From assembly GCA_964645765.1 (NCBI GenBank), contig CAZYBE010000001.1:124001-188000 (forward strand): DNA of 64,000 bases. The letters are read 5' to 3'. This stretch comes from CAZGMN01 sp964645765. Lineage in GTDB: Bacteria > Acidobacteriota > Aminicenantia > Aminicenantales > Aminicenantaceae. Numbering within the stretch: position 1 is the stretch's first letter; each line of letters starts with the position of its first letter. The position numbers were made by a program, and so were the translations under genes. The notes under the pieces were generated by a model that worked only from the letters and a program-made list of their open reading frames with translations, made no database searches and was not told where the DNA came from. Of the stretch, positions 43,921 to 53,172 are shown piece by piece.

Positions 43921-45207
43921 TTATTCAAAAAAGATGTATCTTGGGCTAGGGGTGATGTTTATCCGACTGTCCTTGAAGGCAATTTCCTCTCCATCCCGGC
44001 TCAAAACCCTGACAATTTGCCTTGGAAAATCATAATCACAATCTCCGCGCTTCGTCCAGCAGACTGCAAGACTTTCCGAAAAAAGGGGACTGTCCCCTTT
44101 TTTGAAGCAAAATATCAATGCCTGATGATGCGCTATCTTCCCTGTAAAAGTACTCCCTTCAAGGAGCTTGACCATAGCCTTCATGGCAAAAAAAGCAGGC
44201 CGCTTCCTCCACTTCTTGCCGCGGCTGTCGATAAGGCCGTAGCCTGGGGCCACAAGCTGCCACCAGTAAATTCTCTTCACAAATCCGCTGGCAAGGCAAG
44301 GGACAAAATAGCGGACAAGATAGTCAGCCTGCTCTTCCTCCGATACATTCGGCTTTCCTGATGCCGGGGAGTACTTTCCTGTCCCTTTCAAAGGCCAATT
44401 GACCTCGGTTATCCACACCTCCTTATCCTGGCCGATGGAGCCATCCACCACAGCCTTGAGCAAAGCGGCTTTCTTCGATGCATCCCAGCCAAATTGCTTA
44501 TTCTCTGGAGCGCCCATCCTGTCGACATAAAGAAGAGAGCTCACTTTTTCAAAGGGAACAGCATTCAGAACCGGCGGGTAGAGATGAAACTCAAAATCAA
44601 TCACAGCCGGGCCGACGAGCTTAACCCTATATTTTTCAGACAGAGGCAGGGCTGGCCGGGCAAGCTTCAGGTATTCCCTGTAATCCCAGACTCCCCATTT
44701 TGTCCTGTTCCAGGCATGGCCAATCTCAAAAAACGATGAAAGCTTATTGAAGCGGGAGAAGACATCTTCCAGAAATCTCTGCCAACTTAAAGGGTTGAGG
44801 ACATCATTCCTTTGCTGGACAAGGGCAGCGGTGAGCTCAATCCCCTGCCCTGAGAGTCGCTCAAAGAACTTTTCAAAAGTGCCGAGCTTATCCTTTTCCC
44901 AGGAGGGAACTCTGACCAGGCTCTTCCGGACTTCCACTTCTTTCAAGAGCTCAAGAATTTCCTCGTCTCTGTCCGTTGAAGGGGAGACAGAAACGGCAAA
45001 GGGCTCTTCTATCCGCACCTGGTCTTTATACATCTTCTTCCGATATTTATGGTAAAGGGAAAGGATAGGAACAGCTCTGCGAAGGTTTGAGGCGATAAGG
45101 CCGAAATAGCTTCCTGCGTATTTTAAATGATGACGAAGCCTCTCCTCTCTCAAGGCCACATTGTGCGGCTGGTCAGCATAAGGATTCCAGCGGAATTCAA
45201 AGCTCAT
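43921..45207 (-). CDS. Glycoside hydrolase-like TIM-barrel protein of the LPS/polysaccharide region
   Basis: 428 residues, no signal peptide. The pattern of a clan GH-A barrel is visible: FFEIGHAWNRTKWG with a possible acid/base Glu, and VWITEVNWPLKG with a possible nucleophile Glu, then IYWWQLVAPGYGLID. The gene starts 1 nt after the WaaP-like kinase, so the two are coupled. A REP palindrome (44079-44103) lies inside the coding part and encodes KKGDSPLF, making a foreign loop near the C-terminus. Substrate unknown. Confidence 0.7.
   Translation of the reverse strand: MSFEFRWNPYADQPHNVALREERLRHHLKYAGSYFGLIASNLRRAVPILSLYHKYRKKMYKDQVRIEEPFAVSVSPSTDRDEEILELLKEVEVRKSLVRVPSWEKDKLGTFEKFFERLSGQGIELTAALVQQRNDVLNPLSWQRFLEDVFSRFNKLSSFFEIGHAWNRTKWGVWDYREYLKLARPALPLSEKYRVKLVGPAVIDFEFHLYPPVLNAVPFEKVSSLLYVDRMGAPENKQFGWDASKKAALLKAVVDGSIGQDKEVWITEVNWPLKGTGKYSPASGKPNVSEEEQADYLVRYFVPCLASGFVKRIYWWQLVAPGYGLIDSRGKKWRKRPAFFAMKAMVKLLEGSTFTGKIAHHQALIFCFKKGDSPLFSESLAVCWTKRGDCDYDFPRQIVRVLSRDGEEIAFKDSRINITPSPRYIFFE
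44079..44103. repeat. REP-like palindrome inside the GH-like gene
   Basis: GGGGACTGTCCCC with A6/T6 flanks, in frame within the coding sequence at 43921-45207. Confidence 0.9.
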
Positions 45208-45208
45208 C

Positions 45209-46033
45209 TTACTGAATCTTTAGCTTTCGACTCAGCTTTCTCAACCTGAGCTTCTTTTTAAGCGCGACAAACTGAGTGTAAGCTATCTTATTTATTCTAT
45301 ACCAAAACAAGACGCATCCCTTCACCTGGCCTGTTCCAAGGTATTGCTCCAGAAAAAGGCGTTGAAACTCAGGAGGAATGCCGAGGCGGATGAGATTCTT
45401 GATCCTTTTCAAAAGCCCAATCCGACGCTTGACCTTAATGCGGTTGGTGTCGACGAAATAAAACCTGAACTCTCCTCGTTCGTCCTTGCGCACTAAAATA
45501 TTACCATCAGAAAGGTCATGGTGGAGTATACCTTTTTTATGGCAGAAAGAAAGATATTGGCTCAGCGCAGCGAGGAGCTGGCGAAGCTCCGAAGAGGGGA
45601 GTTGACGAAAAAGGAAGCGGATCTCCTGGAAGCCTATTATTCTTTCTGCGAGAAAAAAGTTCTGCTCCAGGAAGAGCCCCTTTCTCTTCTCCAGATAGGC
45701 CACAGGAGGAGGTGTCTCAATCCCTCTTTCGACGAGAGCACAAGCTCCCTGCCAGGACTTAAAGGCTTTTCCGGGAAGAAAGACGTTCTTCAGCCTGTTC
45801 ACTCCGATAGAATGAAATTCCTTGATAACAATATCGGCCTTAGTTCCATCAGCCCGGGGCAGGACAACCACAGCCACCCGATTTCGCCCTTCGAGCAGGA
45901 TTTCGGTTTTTTGTTCGTTTATAAGACGATGGCAGTCAGATATGGCCTTGAGGAAATAAGGATGATTGTATCCAGCCTGGATTTTGCCTCTAAGCGGGGG
46001 CAGGAAAAGGGAAAGGCCGAATTCTTTTTTCAT
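45209..46033 (-). CDS. WaaP/Kdo-kinase-like lipopolysaccharide kinase
   Basis: 274 residues with a protein-kinase-like fold: VVVLPRADGTKADIVIKEF with the ATP lysine, HHDLSDGNILVRK as the catalytic loop and FYFVDTNRIKVKRR as the metal site. Proteins of this type phosphorylate LPS core sugars at the inner membrane. Gene order with the GH-like gene (1 nt apart) and GT4 (46160) forms a minus-strand glycan operon. Confidence 0.8.
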   Translation of the reverse strand: MKKEFGLSLFLPPLRGKIQAGYNHPYFLKAISDCHRLINEQKTEILLEGRNRVAVVVLPRADGTKADIVIKEFHSIGVNRLKNVFLPGKAFKSWQGACALVERGIETPPPVAYLEKRKGLFLEQNFFLAERIIGFQEIRFLFRQLPSSELRQLLAALSQYLSFCHKKGILHHDLSDGNILVRKDERGEFRFYFVDTNRIKVKRRIGLLKRIKNLIRLGIPPEFQRLFLEQYLGTGQVKGCVLFWYRINKIAYTQFVALKKKLRLRKLSRKLKIQ

Positions 46034-46159
46034 ATATTTTTTCCCATAAATTGAGGATGATGTAGCAATTTAAGTTGTCGGGTCTGAACAATTTCTTTCT
46101 TCATAGATTTTTATTTATGAAATTTGTGCTTTAAGTTGCCACTGGACAATCTTTTTTTA

Positions 46160-47254
46160 TCACATTTTTCTTTCTATGTGAGCTTTAAAATTTTTTTCAA
46201 TTATGCCAATTAGAGCGCGACCGATAGCCTTCGGAGAAAAATCCCTGCTTACGAGCTCGAAGCCTTTTTCGACAATCCTCTCTCTTAAATCCGCATCTCT
46301 TCTGAGCTCAAGAATGGCTTTGGCCAGGAGCTCAGGCTCAAGCTCATCAACCAGAAAAATATTCTCCCTGTGTTTAAAAAATTCTTCTACAGCAGGGGTG
46401 CGGGCTGTGATGACAGGCTTTTTCATGCCCATTGCCTGAAATATCTTATGAGGCACAACGCGCCTTGCCTTTTCTGTTTTCCCAAAGATTCCAAGGCAGA
46501 TATCCGAAGAGGCAATCCTCTGGGGAAGCTCGCGCTGCGGGAGCCAGCCTTCAAATTGAACGTTGCTCAAGCCGAGCTCTGAAGCAAGCGCCCTCGCCCG
46601 AGGGAGCGTCTGCCCTGAGCCGATAAGTCTGAACCTGATTAATGCCTCTTCAGAAGAGATGATTCTCGCAGCTTCGAGGATGAGCTCCACGCCATGAAGG
46701 GGAAGAAATGAGCCGAAAAATAAGACGGTGAACTGCTCTTCTTTTCTCATGACTGCAGGAGGCCTGTAAAGCTCATCATCATAGCCGACTGGCAGTATTT
46801 CAACTTTCTCGGGCGGAATACCATAATTCCGGCAGTAGTAATCTTTGTGAGCACGGGTATCAGCCAGAATAAGGTCCGAGAGCTTGAAAGCCCAGGAATC
46901 AATCTTTAAGTTCCATCTTGCCTGCCAGGAACCCGGAGGCTTTCTCTTCCAGTCTGTTATTTTCGTCTCGAAGCGAGACGCAAGGGGGTCGAAGATGACT
47001 TTTTTGCCTGCCGCAAAGGATAGAATCTTGGCCAGAGGGACATCCTTCTGGCAGAATTCAGGAACGAAAAAAAAGTCGTATTTTAAAAGATGGCCCAGGC
47101 AGCGGGAAATGAGGAATGGATATCTCAGCCAGAATTTGTATTTTGGCTGAACATGGCACTCAGCAACCTCAACCCCGTTCAGCCTCAGCCCTTTCTTTAT
47201 GACCGAATTCCTGGGATAGGCGGGGTCATAAGCTCCAAAGAAACACACCATCAT
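46160..47254 (-). CDS. Glycosyltransferase family 4
   Basis: 364 residues, GT-B fold. The N-terminal domain holds VCFFGAYDPAYPRNSVI; the C-terminal donor domain has VLFFGSFLPLHGVELILEAA, FEGWLPQRELPQ, GIFGKTEKARRVVPHKIFQAMGM and the E-x7-E motif in the ITARTPAVEEFF region. It transfers a sugar from a nucleotide donor, probably to LPS or lipid-linked glycan. First of the minus-strand trio with the kinase and GH-like gene. Confidence 0.88.
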   Translation of the reverse strand: MMVCFFGAYDPAYPRNSVIKKGLRLNGVEVAECHVQPKYKFWLRYPFLISRCLGHLLKYDFFFVPEFCQKDVPLAKILSFAAGKKVIFDPLASRFETKITDWKRKPPGSWQARWNLKIDSWAFKLSDLILADTRAHKDYYCRNYGIPPEKVEILPVGYDDELYRPPAVMRKEEQFTVLFFGSFLPLHGVELILEAARIISSEEALIRFRLIGSGQTLPRARALASELGLSNVQFEGWLPQRELPQRIASSDICLGIFGKTEKARRVVPHKIFQAMGMKKPVITARTPAVEEFFKHRENIFLVDELEPELLAKAILELRRDADLRERIVEKGFELVSRDFSPKAIGRALIGIIEKNFKAHIERKM

Positions 47255-47571
47255 TTTCGCTAATAGATATCACCCCTCGTCCTTCTCTGTCAACAAACAC
47301 GAATTTGAAAAAAACTCAGAAATTAATCCTCATTTTTAATTGACGTAAAATAATTAAATATAGTATATTGTCAAACAGAAGATAAGCATGATAAAAGACC
47401 TGCTAAAAAGAATTATTTGCAATAGAGCAAAAGTTATCGCCGATGAGGACGTATTCCCTATAAATATTTCTAGATAAACATTGACACTTAAGTTTATAAA
47501 AGACGAGCGCCGGAATGAGGAATAGATAACCAATGAACAAAAAGAATTCTTCAAAGCACCGGGGGTAAAAA
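47255..47571. other. Intergenic region between GT4 and PilZ genes
   Basis: 317 bases with a likely promoter (47340-47369) reading toward the PilZ gene. A 29-codon open frame (47388-47477, MIKDLLKRIICNRAKV...) follows it but lacks a ribosome site; it may be leader or remnant. No other feature seen. Confidence 0.5.
47340..47369 (+). promoter_or_regulatory. Possible sigma-70-type promoter upstream of the PilZ gene
   Basis: TTGACG (47340-47345), 18 bp AT-rich spacer, TATATT (47364-47369). Leader of about 195 nt to the ATG at 47572. Confidence 0.45.
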
Positions 47572-47949
47572 ATGATAGATATAGACAAGAGAAAATTCCC
47601 AAGATTGGGCAAAATATGGGAGCTGGATTACAGAATCATAAGCTTGGAAGAATTTAAAGAAAACCCTTTAAGAGGTCTTACGGTGAATATTAGCGGAGGG
47701 GGAATCTGTTTTGAATCACAGAACGAAATTCCCAAGGGAACCATGCTCGCTCTTGAATTGAAATCAACGATTTTTCCTTCCTCCATCATTGCCTTGGGAA
47801 AGACCATCTGGTGTCACAAGGAAAGCGGAAAGGACACATATGAGGTGGGCGCCGAGTTCTGGTGGACAGGGTGGAAAGATAACGATGCCCAGAGAGCTGT
47901 CGCAGAATACATCGGCAAACAAATCACCCTGTTGAGCAAGAAAGATTAG
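47572..47949 (+). CDS. PilZ-domain protein (c-di-GMP receptor type)
   Basis: 125 residues, a single PilZ domain. RKFPR near the N-terminus supplies the arginine motif and NISGGGICFES the D/NxSxxG motif that binds cyclic di-GMP. GGGGGTAAAAA precedes the ATG. It lies at the head of a polysaccharide cluster, so it may tune exopolysaccharide output; that is inference. Confidence 0.85.
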   Translation: MIDIDKRKFPRLGKIWELDYRIISLEEFKENPLRGLTVNISGGGICFESQNEIPKGTMLALELKSTIFPSSIIALGKTIWCHKESGKDTYEVGAEFWWTGWKDNDAQRAVAEYIGKQITLLSKKD

Positions 47950-48022
47950 ACCTGGGGCCCCGCGAAAATATCATAATTTTGTCTTCTCAACTTGTTTTTG
48001 GACAGGCTAAAAGCATACTTTT

Positions 48023-49162
48023 ATGAAAATACCTCTGCTCGACCTGAAAGCCCAATACCTGACTATTAAAGAGGAAATCAAGACGGCCGTCGATGAAGTC
48101 CTCGAATCCCAGCATTTCATTCTTGGCCAAAAAGTGGAAGACCTGGAAAGCAACATCGCCGCTTATACAGGCACGAGACGCGCCATAGGCGTCTCTTCAG
48201 GGACAGATGCCCTGCTCGTATCCCTCATGGCCCTTGACATCAAGCCCGGCGATGAAGTCATAACCTCTCCCTTTACATTTTTCTCCACAGCAGGCGTTAT
48301 CTCCCGGCTCAACGCCCGCCCAGTCTTTGTTGATATCGACCTCGTCACTTATAATATTGACCCTCAAAAAATCGAATCAAAAATCACGAAAAAAACAAAA
48401 GCGATTATTCCTGTCCACCTCTTCGGTCAGTGCGCCGACATGGACCCCATTCTTGAAAAGGCCAGGGAATACAACTTTAAGGCTATTGAAGATGCAGCCC
48501 AATCCATCGGCGCAGAATACAAGGGGAAAAAAGCGGGAGCGATGGGAGACCTTGGAATTTTTTCCTTTTTTCCTTCGAAAAACCTTGGCGGCTATGGCGA
48601 CGGCGGAATGGTCGTGACCGATGATGAACCGCTTTATGAAAAAATTAAAATCCTCCGCGTTCACGGCTCGAACCCAAAATATTATCATAAAATGGTCGGT
48701 GGCAATTTCAGGCTGGACGCTCTCCAGGCCGCAATTCTAAATGTCAAATTGAAATATCTGGATCTCTGGTCTCAAAAGAGAATGGAAAACGCTATTTATT
48801 ATGATAAGAAATTTCAGGAAGCCGGATTGAAAGAAAGCGGTTACATAAAAACGCCTGAGCCTGTTTACAGGCTGAGCGGGGATAAAAATTATCACATATA
48901 TAACCAGTACACAATCCAGTCAAAAAAGAGGGATAAACTGCGGGAGTTTCTTAAGGAAAATAAAATCGGGACGGAAATTTATTATCCTGTCCCACTCCAT
49001 CTCCAGGAATGCTTCAAGGACCTTGGATACAAAAAAGGCGACCTACCCTCTTCTGAACAAGCCTCTTCATCTGTTCTCTCTCTTCCCATTTATCCTGAAC
49101 TTACTATCGATCAAAAAGACTATGTTGTCCAAAAAATCTCGGAATTTTATAACAGATATTAA
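48023..49162 (+). CDS. DegT/DnrJ/EryC1/StrS-family sugar aminotransferase
   Basis: 379 residues, a PLP enzyme that aminates a keto-sugar nucleotide. PLDLKAQYLTIKEEI is typical of WbpE/PglE-like members; SGTDALLVSLMALDI, EDAAQSIGAEYKG and the PLP lysine in FSFFPSKNLGGYGDGG are visible; NFRLDALQAAIL follows. The UDP-sugar dehydrogenase gene comes 53 nt later, suggesting a UDP-amino-uronic acid precursor for a surface glycan. Confidence 0.9.
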   Translation: MKIPLLDLKAQYLTIKEEIKTAVDEVLESQHFILGQKVEDLESNIAAYTGTRRAIGVSSGTDALLVSLMALDIKPGDEVITSPFTFFSTAGVISRLNARPVFVDIDLVTYNIDPQKIESKITKKTKAIIPVHLFGQCADMDPILEKAREYNFKAIEDAAQSIGAEYKGKKAGAMGDLGIFSFFPSKNLGGYGDGGMVVTDDEPLYEKIKILRVHGSNPKYYHKMVGGNFRLDALQAAILNVKLKYLDLWSQKRMENAIYYDKKFQEAGLKESGYIKTPEPVYRLSGDKNYHIYNQYTIQSKKRDKLREFLKENKIGTEIYYPVPLHLQECFKDLGYKKGDLPSSEQASSSVLSLPIYPELTIDQKDYVVQKISEFYNRY

Positions 49163-49215
49163 CTCATTTATCTCAATGCTCGATTAAGAGGCATTGAACT
49201 TTGAGGTAAATATAA

Positions 49216-50526
49216 ATGAACCTGATTGAACGAATTAAATCAAAAGAATCTCTGATGGGCATCATCGGCCTCGGCTACGTGGGCCTTCCCCTTGTCATCC
49301 GCTTTGGCGAGGAAAATTTCAGAGTCATTGGCTTTGACATTGATGAGGAGAAAATCAAAAAACTGAACCAGGGTGAAAGCTACATCAAACACATTGCTGC
49401 TGAAAAGATAAAACAATTAGTTGCCGGCCGCAGATTCGAGCCGACTTCTGATTACTCCAGATTAAAAGAGGCCGATTGCATCATTATCTGCGTTCCCACT
49501 CCTCTTACCATTAACAAAGAACCCGACCTGAGTTATATCAAAAACACCACAGACGAAATCGCAACATACATGAGAAAAGGACAGCTCATCTCTCTCGAAA
49601 GCACGACCTATCCTGGAACAACGAGAGAAATTCTTCTCCCGAAATTTGAGAAAAATAATTTCAGGGCAGGAAAAGATTATTTTCTTGTGTTTTCGCCTGA
49701 GCGCGAAGACCCTGGCAACCCCAAGTTCAACACAAAGAACATCCCCAAGATCGTGGGAGGAATCACTCCTGCTTGCCTTGAAGTTGGAAAAGCACTCTAC
49801 AGCCAGATTGTCGACGAGGTTATCGTTGTCTCCTCGCCCGAAGTCGCAGAATTCACAAAAATCCTTGAAAACGTTTTCCGCTCGGTCAATATCGCCCTTG
49901 TCAACGAACTCAAAATTCTCGCTGACAGGATGAATGTCGATATCTGGGAGGTCATCAAAGCCGCCTCGACCAAACCTTTTGGCTTCATGCCCTTCTATCC
50001 CGGTCCAGGCCTTGGAGGCCACTGCATTCCCATCGACCCTTTCTACCTTTCCTGGAAGGCCAAGGCACTCAATTTCAACACGCGCTTCATCGAGCTTGCC
50101 GGAGAGGTCAACACCAGCATGCCCAGTTATGTTATCTCAAAAATTGGCGATGCCCTCAATCAAAATGGAAAATGCTTCAAAAATGCCAAGATTCTCGTTC
50201 TGGGAATTTCCTACAAAAAAGATATCGATGACACGAGAGAGTCACCCGCCCTTGAAATCATCGAAATGCTGCAGGAAAAAGGAGCGAAGGTTCTCTACAA
50301 TGACCCTTACATCCCTCGCATTCCCAAAGTGAGAAAACACGACTTAAAGCTCAGTTCCACGTCCCTCACTGAGGACCTTCTTCAGAGCATGGATGCTGTG
50401 GCCATCATCACCAACCATTCATCCTATGATTATGAATGGATTGTAAAGAATGCAAAATTGACCATTGACACCAGAAACGCCACAGGCGCCATCAAAACCG
50501 CTAAACACAAAATCATCAAAGCCTAA
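49216..50526 (+). CDS. UDP-N-acetyl hexosamine/UDP-glucose 6-dehydrogenase family
   Basis: 436 residues. NAD-binding GIIGLGYVGLPLVIRFGEE (residues about 16-34), ESTTYPGTTRE, FSPEREDPGN, and the catalytic cysteine in GPGLGGHCIPIDPFYL; C-terminal ISYKKDIDDTRESPALEI. The sequence is of the WbpA/WecC/VipA type, which oxidises UDP-GlcNAc or UDP-ManNAc to the uronic acid. It pairs with the aminotransferase just upstream. Confidence 0.9.
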   Translation: MNLIERIKSKESLMGIIGLGYVGLPLVIRFGEENFRVIGFDIDEEKIKKLNQGESYIKHIAAEKIKQLVAGRRFEPTSDYSRLKEADCIIICVPTPLTINKEPDLSYIKNTTDEIATYMRKGQLISLESTTYPGTTREILLPKFEKNNFRAGKDYFLVFSPEREDPGNPKFNTKNIPKIVGGITPACLEVGKALYSQIVDEVIVVSSPEVAEFTKILENVFRSVNIALVNELKILADRMNVDIWEVIKAASTKPFGFMPFYPGPGLGGHCIPIDPFYLSWKAKALNFNTRFIELAGEVNTSMPSYVISKIGDALNQNGKCFKNAKILVLGISYKKDIDDTRESPALEIIEMLQEKGAKVLYNDPYIPRIPKVRKHDLKLSSTSLTEDLLQSMDAVAIITNHSSYDYEWIVKNAKLTIDTRNATGAIKTAKHKIIKA

Positions 50527-50664
50527 ATAAGGATTGTCCACATATCCAATACCGACGCACAATAATTCATCATGATAGGCTTATCACCAACGAACAATAA
50601 AAATATTAATTTCTGCCCACTGCCTTTTTTAAAGTAAAAAAGAGGCCAATTTACGAAGTTTTCT

Positions 50665-51750
50665 TTAGTTTTTTATGCAGCTTTTTACTTCTTCCCAGAC
50701 CTGTAGACCAGAAAAAGCGAGAGAAATGGGAATAGACTTTATTCCTCTTTTTAAAGAGTTTATCTCCTGGAGCATACTCTTCCTCAATCCCGCTTCTTGA
50801 GCAGCCAAAATAGTCAAAGAGCCACCTTTTCCCCCTGCTCCATTCACTTTCCAGCCCGAGGCTTTATACTTTTTTGCAATTTCAATAATTGAATCGGCTT
50901 CCTCTGATATAAGCCCAGGATGAAGAGACCTCTGGCATTCATTATTCTCAATCATAACCTTGCCAAAAGAATCCAAATCTCCCTTGAGTAAAAAATCCTT
51001 GGCTCGCTCAGCTAAATCTCTTAATTCCTGAATGATCTTGAACTGAGATCCTTTCCTTTCGAGAAAGGCTATGACTTCCTCATGCAGAGCTGAGGAGCTA
51101 TGAGCCTTTCCCAGGTAAATTAAAAATAACCTGCGGTTCAAATCTCGCTTTAGTATTTCTTCAAGCTCCAGTTTCAAAACATTGGCTTTGGGATAATTGT
51201 ACATATGAATAAAACAGACTCCGCCATAAGCTGCGCATATCTGGTCCTGTATTCCACTTTGAAGACCCAATTTCTTTGTTTCTACTCCATGGGCCAAAGA
51301 AACAATCTCATCCAAAGAATGTCTTCGAGGCAAAAGAAAATCGAGGCCTCCTAAAAGTGCGACGCAAACAGAGGCCGATGTTCCTGTGGAACAGCCAGCC
51401 GGGACATGGGAAGAAAGACTGATTTCAAGCTCAAGCTCCTTTGGAATGGGCAAGGAATTTATAGCTCCCTGAAGAAGAGGATGTACTTTATAGTCAGGGT
51501 TCTCAGGGCTAACAAGGAATGTATCACCGTAATTTTCGGCATGCACCAAAACCCTATCTTCTTTTCTTTTTTCGTTTTCAAACACATCGATTTGAACCTC
51601 AACTAATGGCGAAACACCAATGTTCAAAACCTTCCCCTCTCCAGAAAACCAGGTATCTGTCCAACCGCCAATATCATTGACCCTTATCGGAGCAGTAGCG
51701 CAAATGGTTTTAATAGGTTTCTTCTTCTGTTTTTTAATTCGCTGCTTCAT
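50665..51750 (-). CDS. GHMP-family sugar kinase
   Basis: 361 residues. APIRVNDIGGWTDTWF is the substrate-binding start; PAGCSTGTSASVCVALLGG is the GHMP phosphate loop; NGAGGKGGSLTI is motif 3. It is related to fucokinase and D-glycero-D-manno-heptose 7-phosphate kinase (HddA). A RfaE-type heptose kinase at 55511 makes heptose metabolism plausible but the sugar is not determined. It lies alone on the minus strand within a plus-strand cluster. Confidence 0.82.
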   Translation of the reverse strand: MKQRIKKQKKKPIKTICATAPIRVNDIGGWTDTWFSGEGKVLNIGVSPLVEVQIDVFENEKRKEDRVLVHAENYGDTFLVSPENPDYKVHPLLQGAINSLPIPKELELEISLSSHVPAGCSTGTSASVCVALLGGLDFLLPRRHSLDEIVSLAHGVETKKLGLQSGIQDQICAAYGGVCFIHMYNYPKANVLKLELEEILKRDLNRRLFLIYLGKAHSSSALHEEVIAFLERKGSQFKIIQELRDLAERAKDFLLKGDLDSFGKVMIENNECQRSLHPGLISEEADSIIEIAKKYKASGWKVNGAGGKGGSLTILAAQEAGLRKSMLQEINSLKRGIKSIPISLAFSGLQVWEEVKSCIKN

Positions 51751-51890
51751 TTCCAGAATGAATTATTTAATTTAAAGAACTTTTCCCTATAAATTTGCAT
51801 TTAGCACAGAAAAAATTCTAAGTCAAATGCATCTTAGTTATTTGACGTTTAAAAGCTCAATAGTTTATGATAGCCAAGAGGTGTAATAAA

Positions 51891-52079
51891 ATGGCCATCA
51901 ATCCTGAGCTACTTGAAATCCTTGCCTGTCCGCTGTGCAAAGAAGATGTGAAGCTTACAGCAGATGAAAAGGGCCTGAAGTGTGTGAAATGCCATCGTGT
52001 TTACCCTATAAAAGACGACATCCCGGTTATGCTCATCGACGAGGCTACCATTGAGCCAGAAAGGCCGACAAAGGCTTGA
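51891..52079 (+). CDS. Trm112 family protein
   Basis: 62 residues, a zinc-ribbon protein: LLEILACPLCKEDVKL, CVKCHRVYPIKDDIPVML. The first pair C-x2-C and the second C-x2-C bind zinc. Bacterial Trm112 homologues are small and often lie beside LPS or lpxK genes; their role is unclear. The ATG at 51891 follows AGAGGTG. It overlaps the next gene by 29 nt. Confidence 0.87.
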   Translation: MAINPELLEILACPLCKEDVKLTADEKGLKCVKCHRVYPIKDDIPVMLIDEATIEPERPTKA

Positions 52080-53097
52080 CCCCTCCCGGATAAAAAAAAT
52101 CCTTCTCGTCAGACTGAGGCGCATCGGTGATGTCATTATGACTACTCCTTCTATCACTGCGCTCAGAGAAGCTTTCCCTGCTGCATTTATTTCCTATGTT
52201 GTGGAAGAGCCATACCGGGAACTTGTTGAAGGAAACCCAAGCCTGAACAAGGTCGTCGTCCTGAAGAGAAAGCAGAGAATTAAAGATTTCTTCAAGCTCA
52301 TCCGGCTGATTCAGAAGGAAAATTACGATGTAGTCCTTGACTTTCATGGAGGGCCGAGAGCTTCTCTCATCACCCTGCTCTCTGGAGCTAAATTAAAATT
52401 AGGCTACAGGATTAAATACAGAAACTTTATCTATGACATTAAACTCCCCCGCGCTGTCAAGAGTGGGCACATCCACAGTGTTGAAAACCACCTCAACTTA
52501 GTGAAGGCATTAGGAGTAAATGTCGCCACCTCTCCTCCACTCTCTCTCCCTCAGGGTCGAGCAGAAGAGGTTGAAAAAGTAAAAAAATTCATAGACGAAC
52601 ATAGACTCGAAGGCCATAAGATTATCACCATCCACATCAGCGCTGGAAACGAATTTCGAAACTGGGGTGTGAATAACATTGTTAAACTTTCAGACCTTCT
52701 TGGCCAGTTGCCAGAGGTTAAAATTGTCCTCATCGGTGCAAGCGAAGACCACAAAGCTGAGGAAGAAATTCTGAAAAAAAGCAAAACTCGCCTTCTTTCC
52801 CTGGTTGGGAAACTGAATTTAAGGGAATTGAGAGAACTCATCTGTCGATCTTCCCTTTTCGTTGGACCCGACAGCGGACCGATGCACATCGCAGCATCAA
52901 CCTCCACTCCCATTATCGCCCTTTTCGGGCCCAATCTTCCTGCCTATTTCTCTCCCTGGCAGGCCAAAGCCTTTTTGATTGAGAAGAATTTTGACTGCCG
53001 CCCCTGTAAACAAAGACGCTGCATCTACAAGGATTTCAGATGCCTGCGGAGCATAACTCCAGAAGAAGTCTTCCAGGCATGTCTCAAATTTTTATAA
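52051..53097 (+). CDS. ADP-heptose:LPS heptosyltransferase-like glycosyltransferase (GT9)
   Basis: 348 residues, GT-B fold. KILLVRLRRIGDVIMTTPSI is the family start; the C-terminal domain has HISAGNEFRNWG, LVGKLNLRELRELI and GPDSGPMHIAASTSTPIIALFGP, the nucleotide-sugar site. It adds heptose to the lipid A-Kdo core. The start is probably TTG at 52051 (GACGAGG upstream), inside the trm112 gene, implying coupling. Confidence 0.88.
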   Translation: MSQKGRQRLDPSRIKKILLVRLRRIGDVIMTTPSITALREAFPAAFISYVVEEPYRELVEGNPSLNKVVVLKRKQRIKDFFKLIRLIQKENYDVVLDFHGGPRASLITLLSGAKLKLGYRIKYRNFIYDIKLPRAVKSGHIHSVENHLNLVKALGVNVATSPPLSLPQGRAEEVEKVKKFIDEHRLEGHKIITIHISAGNEFRNWGVNNIVKLSDLLGQLPEVKIVLIGASEDHKAEEEILKKSKTRLLSLVGKLNLRELRELICRSSLFVGPDSGPMHIAASTSTPIIALFGPNLPAYFSPWQAKAFLIEKNFDCRPCKQRRCIYKDFRCLRSITPEEVFQACLKFL

Positions 53098-53172
53098 AAA
53101 GTTGAAAATTTGTCTTAAATTGAGTAGATATAATTTTTGTTTGCTTATATCAGCTTAGGTGCCAGATATAAA

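Noticed and set aside
43861..44361. A 166-codon plus-strand frame
   Set aside because: Antisense to the GH-like gene and partly made of REP palindromes.
45518..46054. A 178-codon plus-strand frame
   Set aside because: Antisense to the WaaP-like kinase, whose catalytic motifs are intact.
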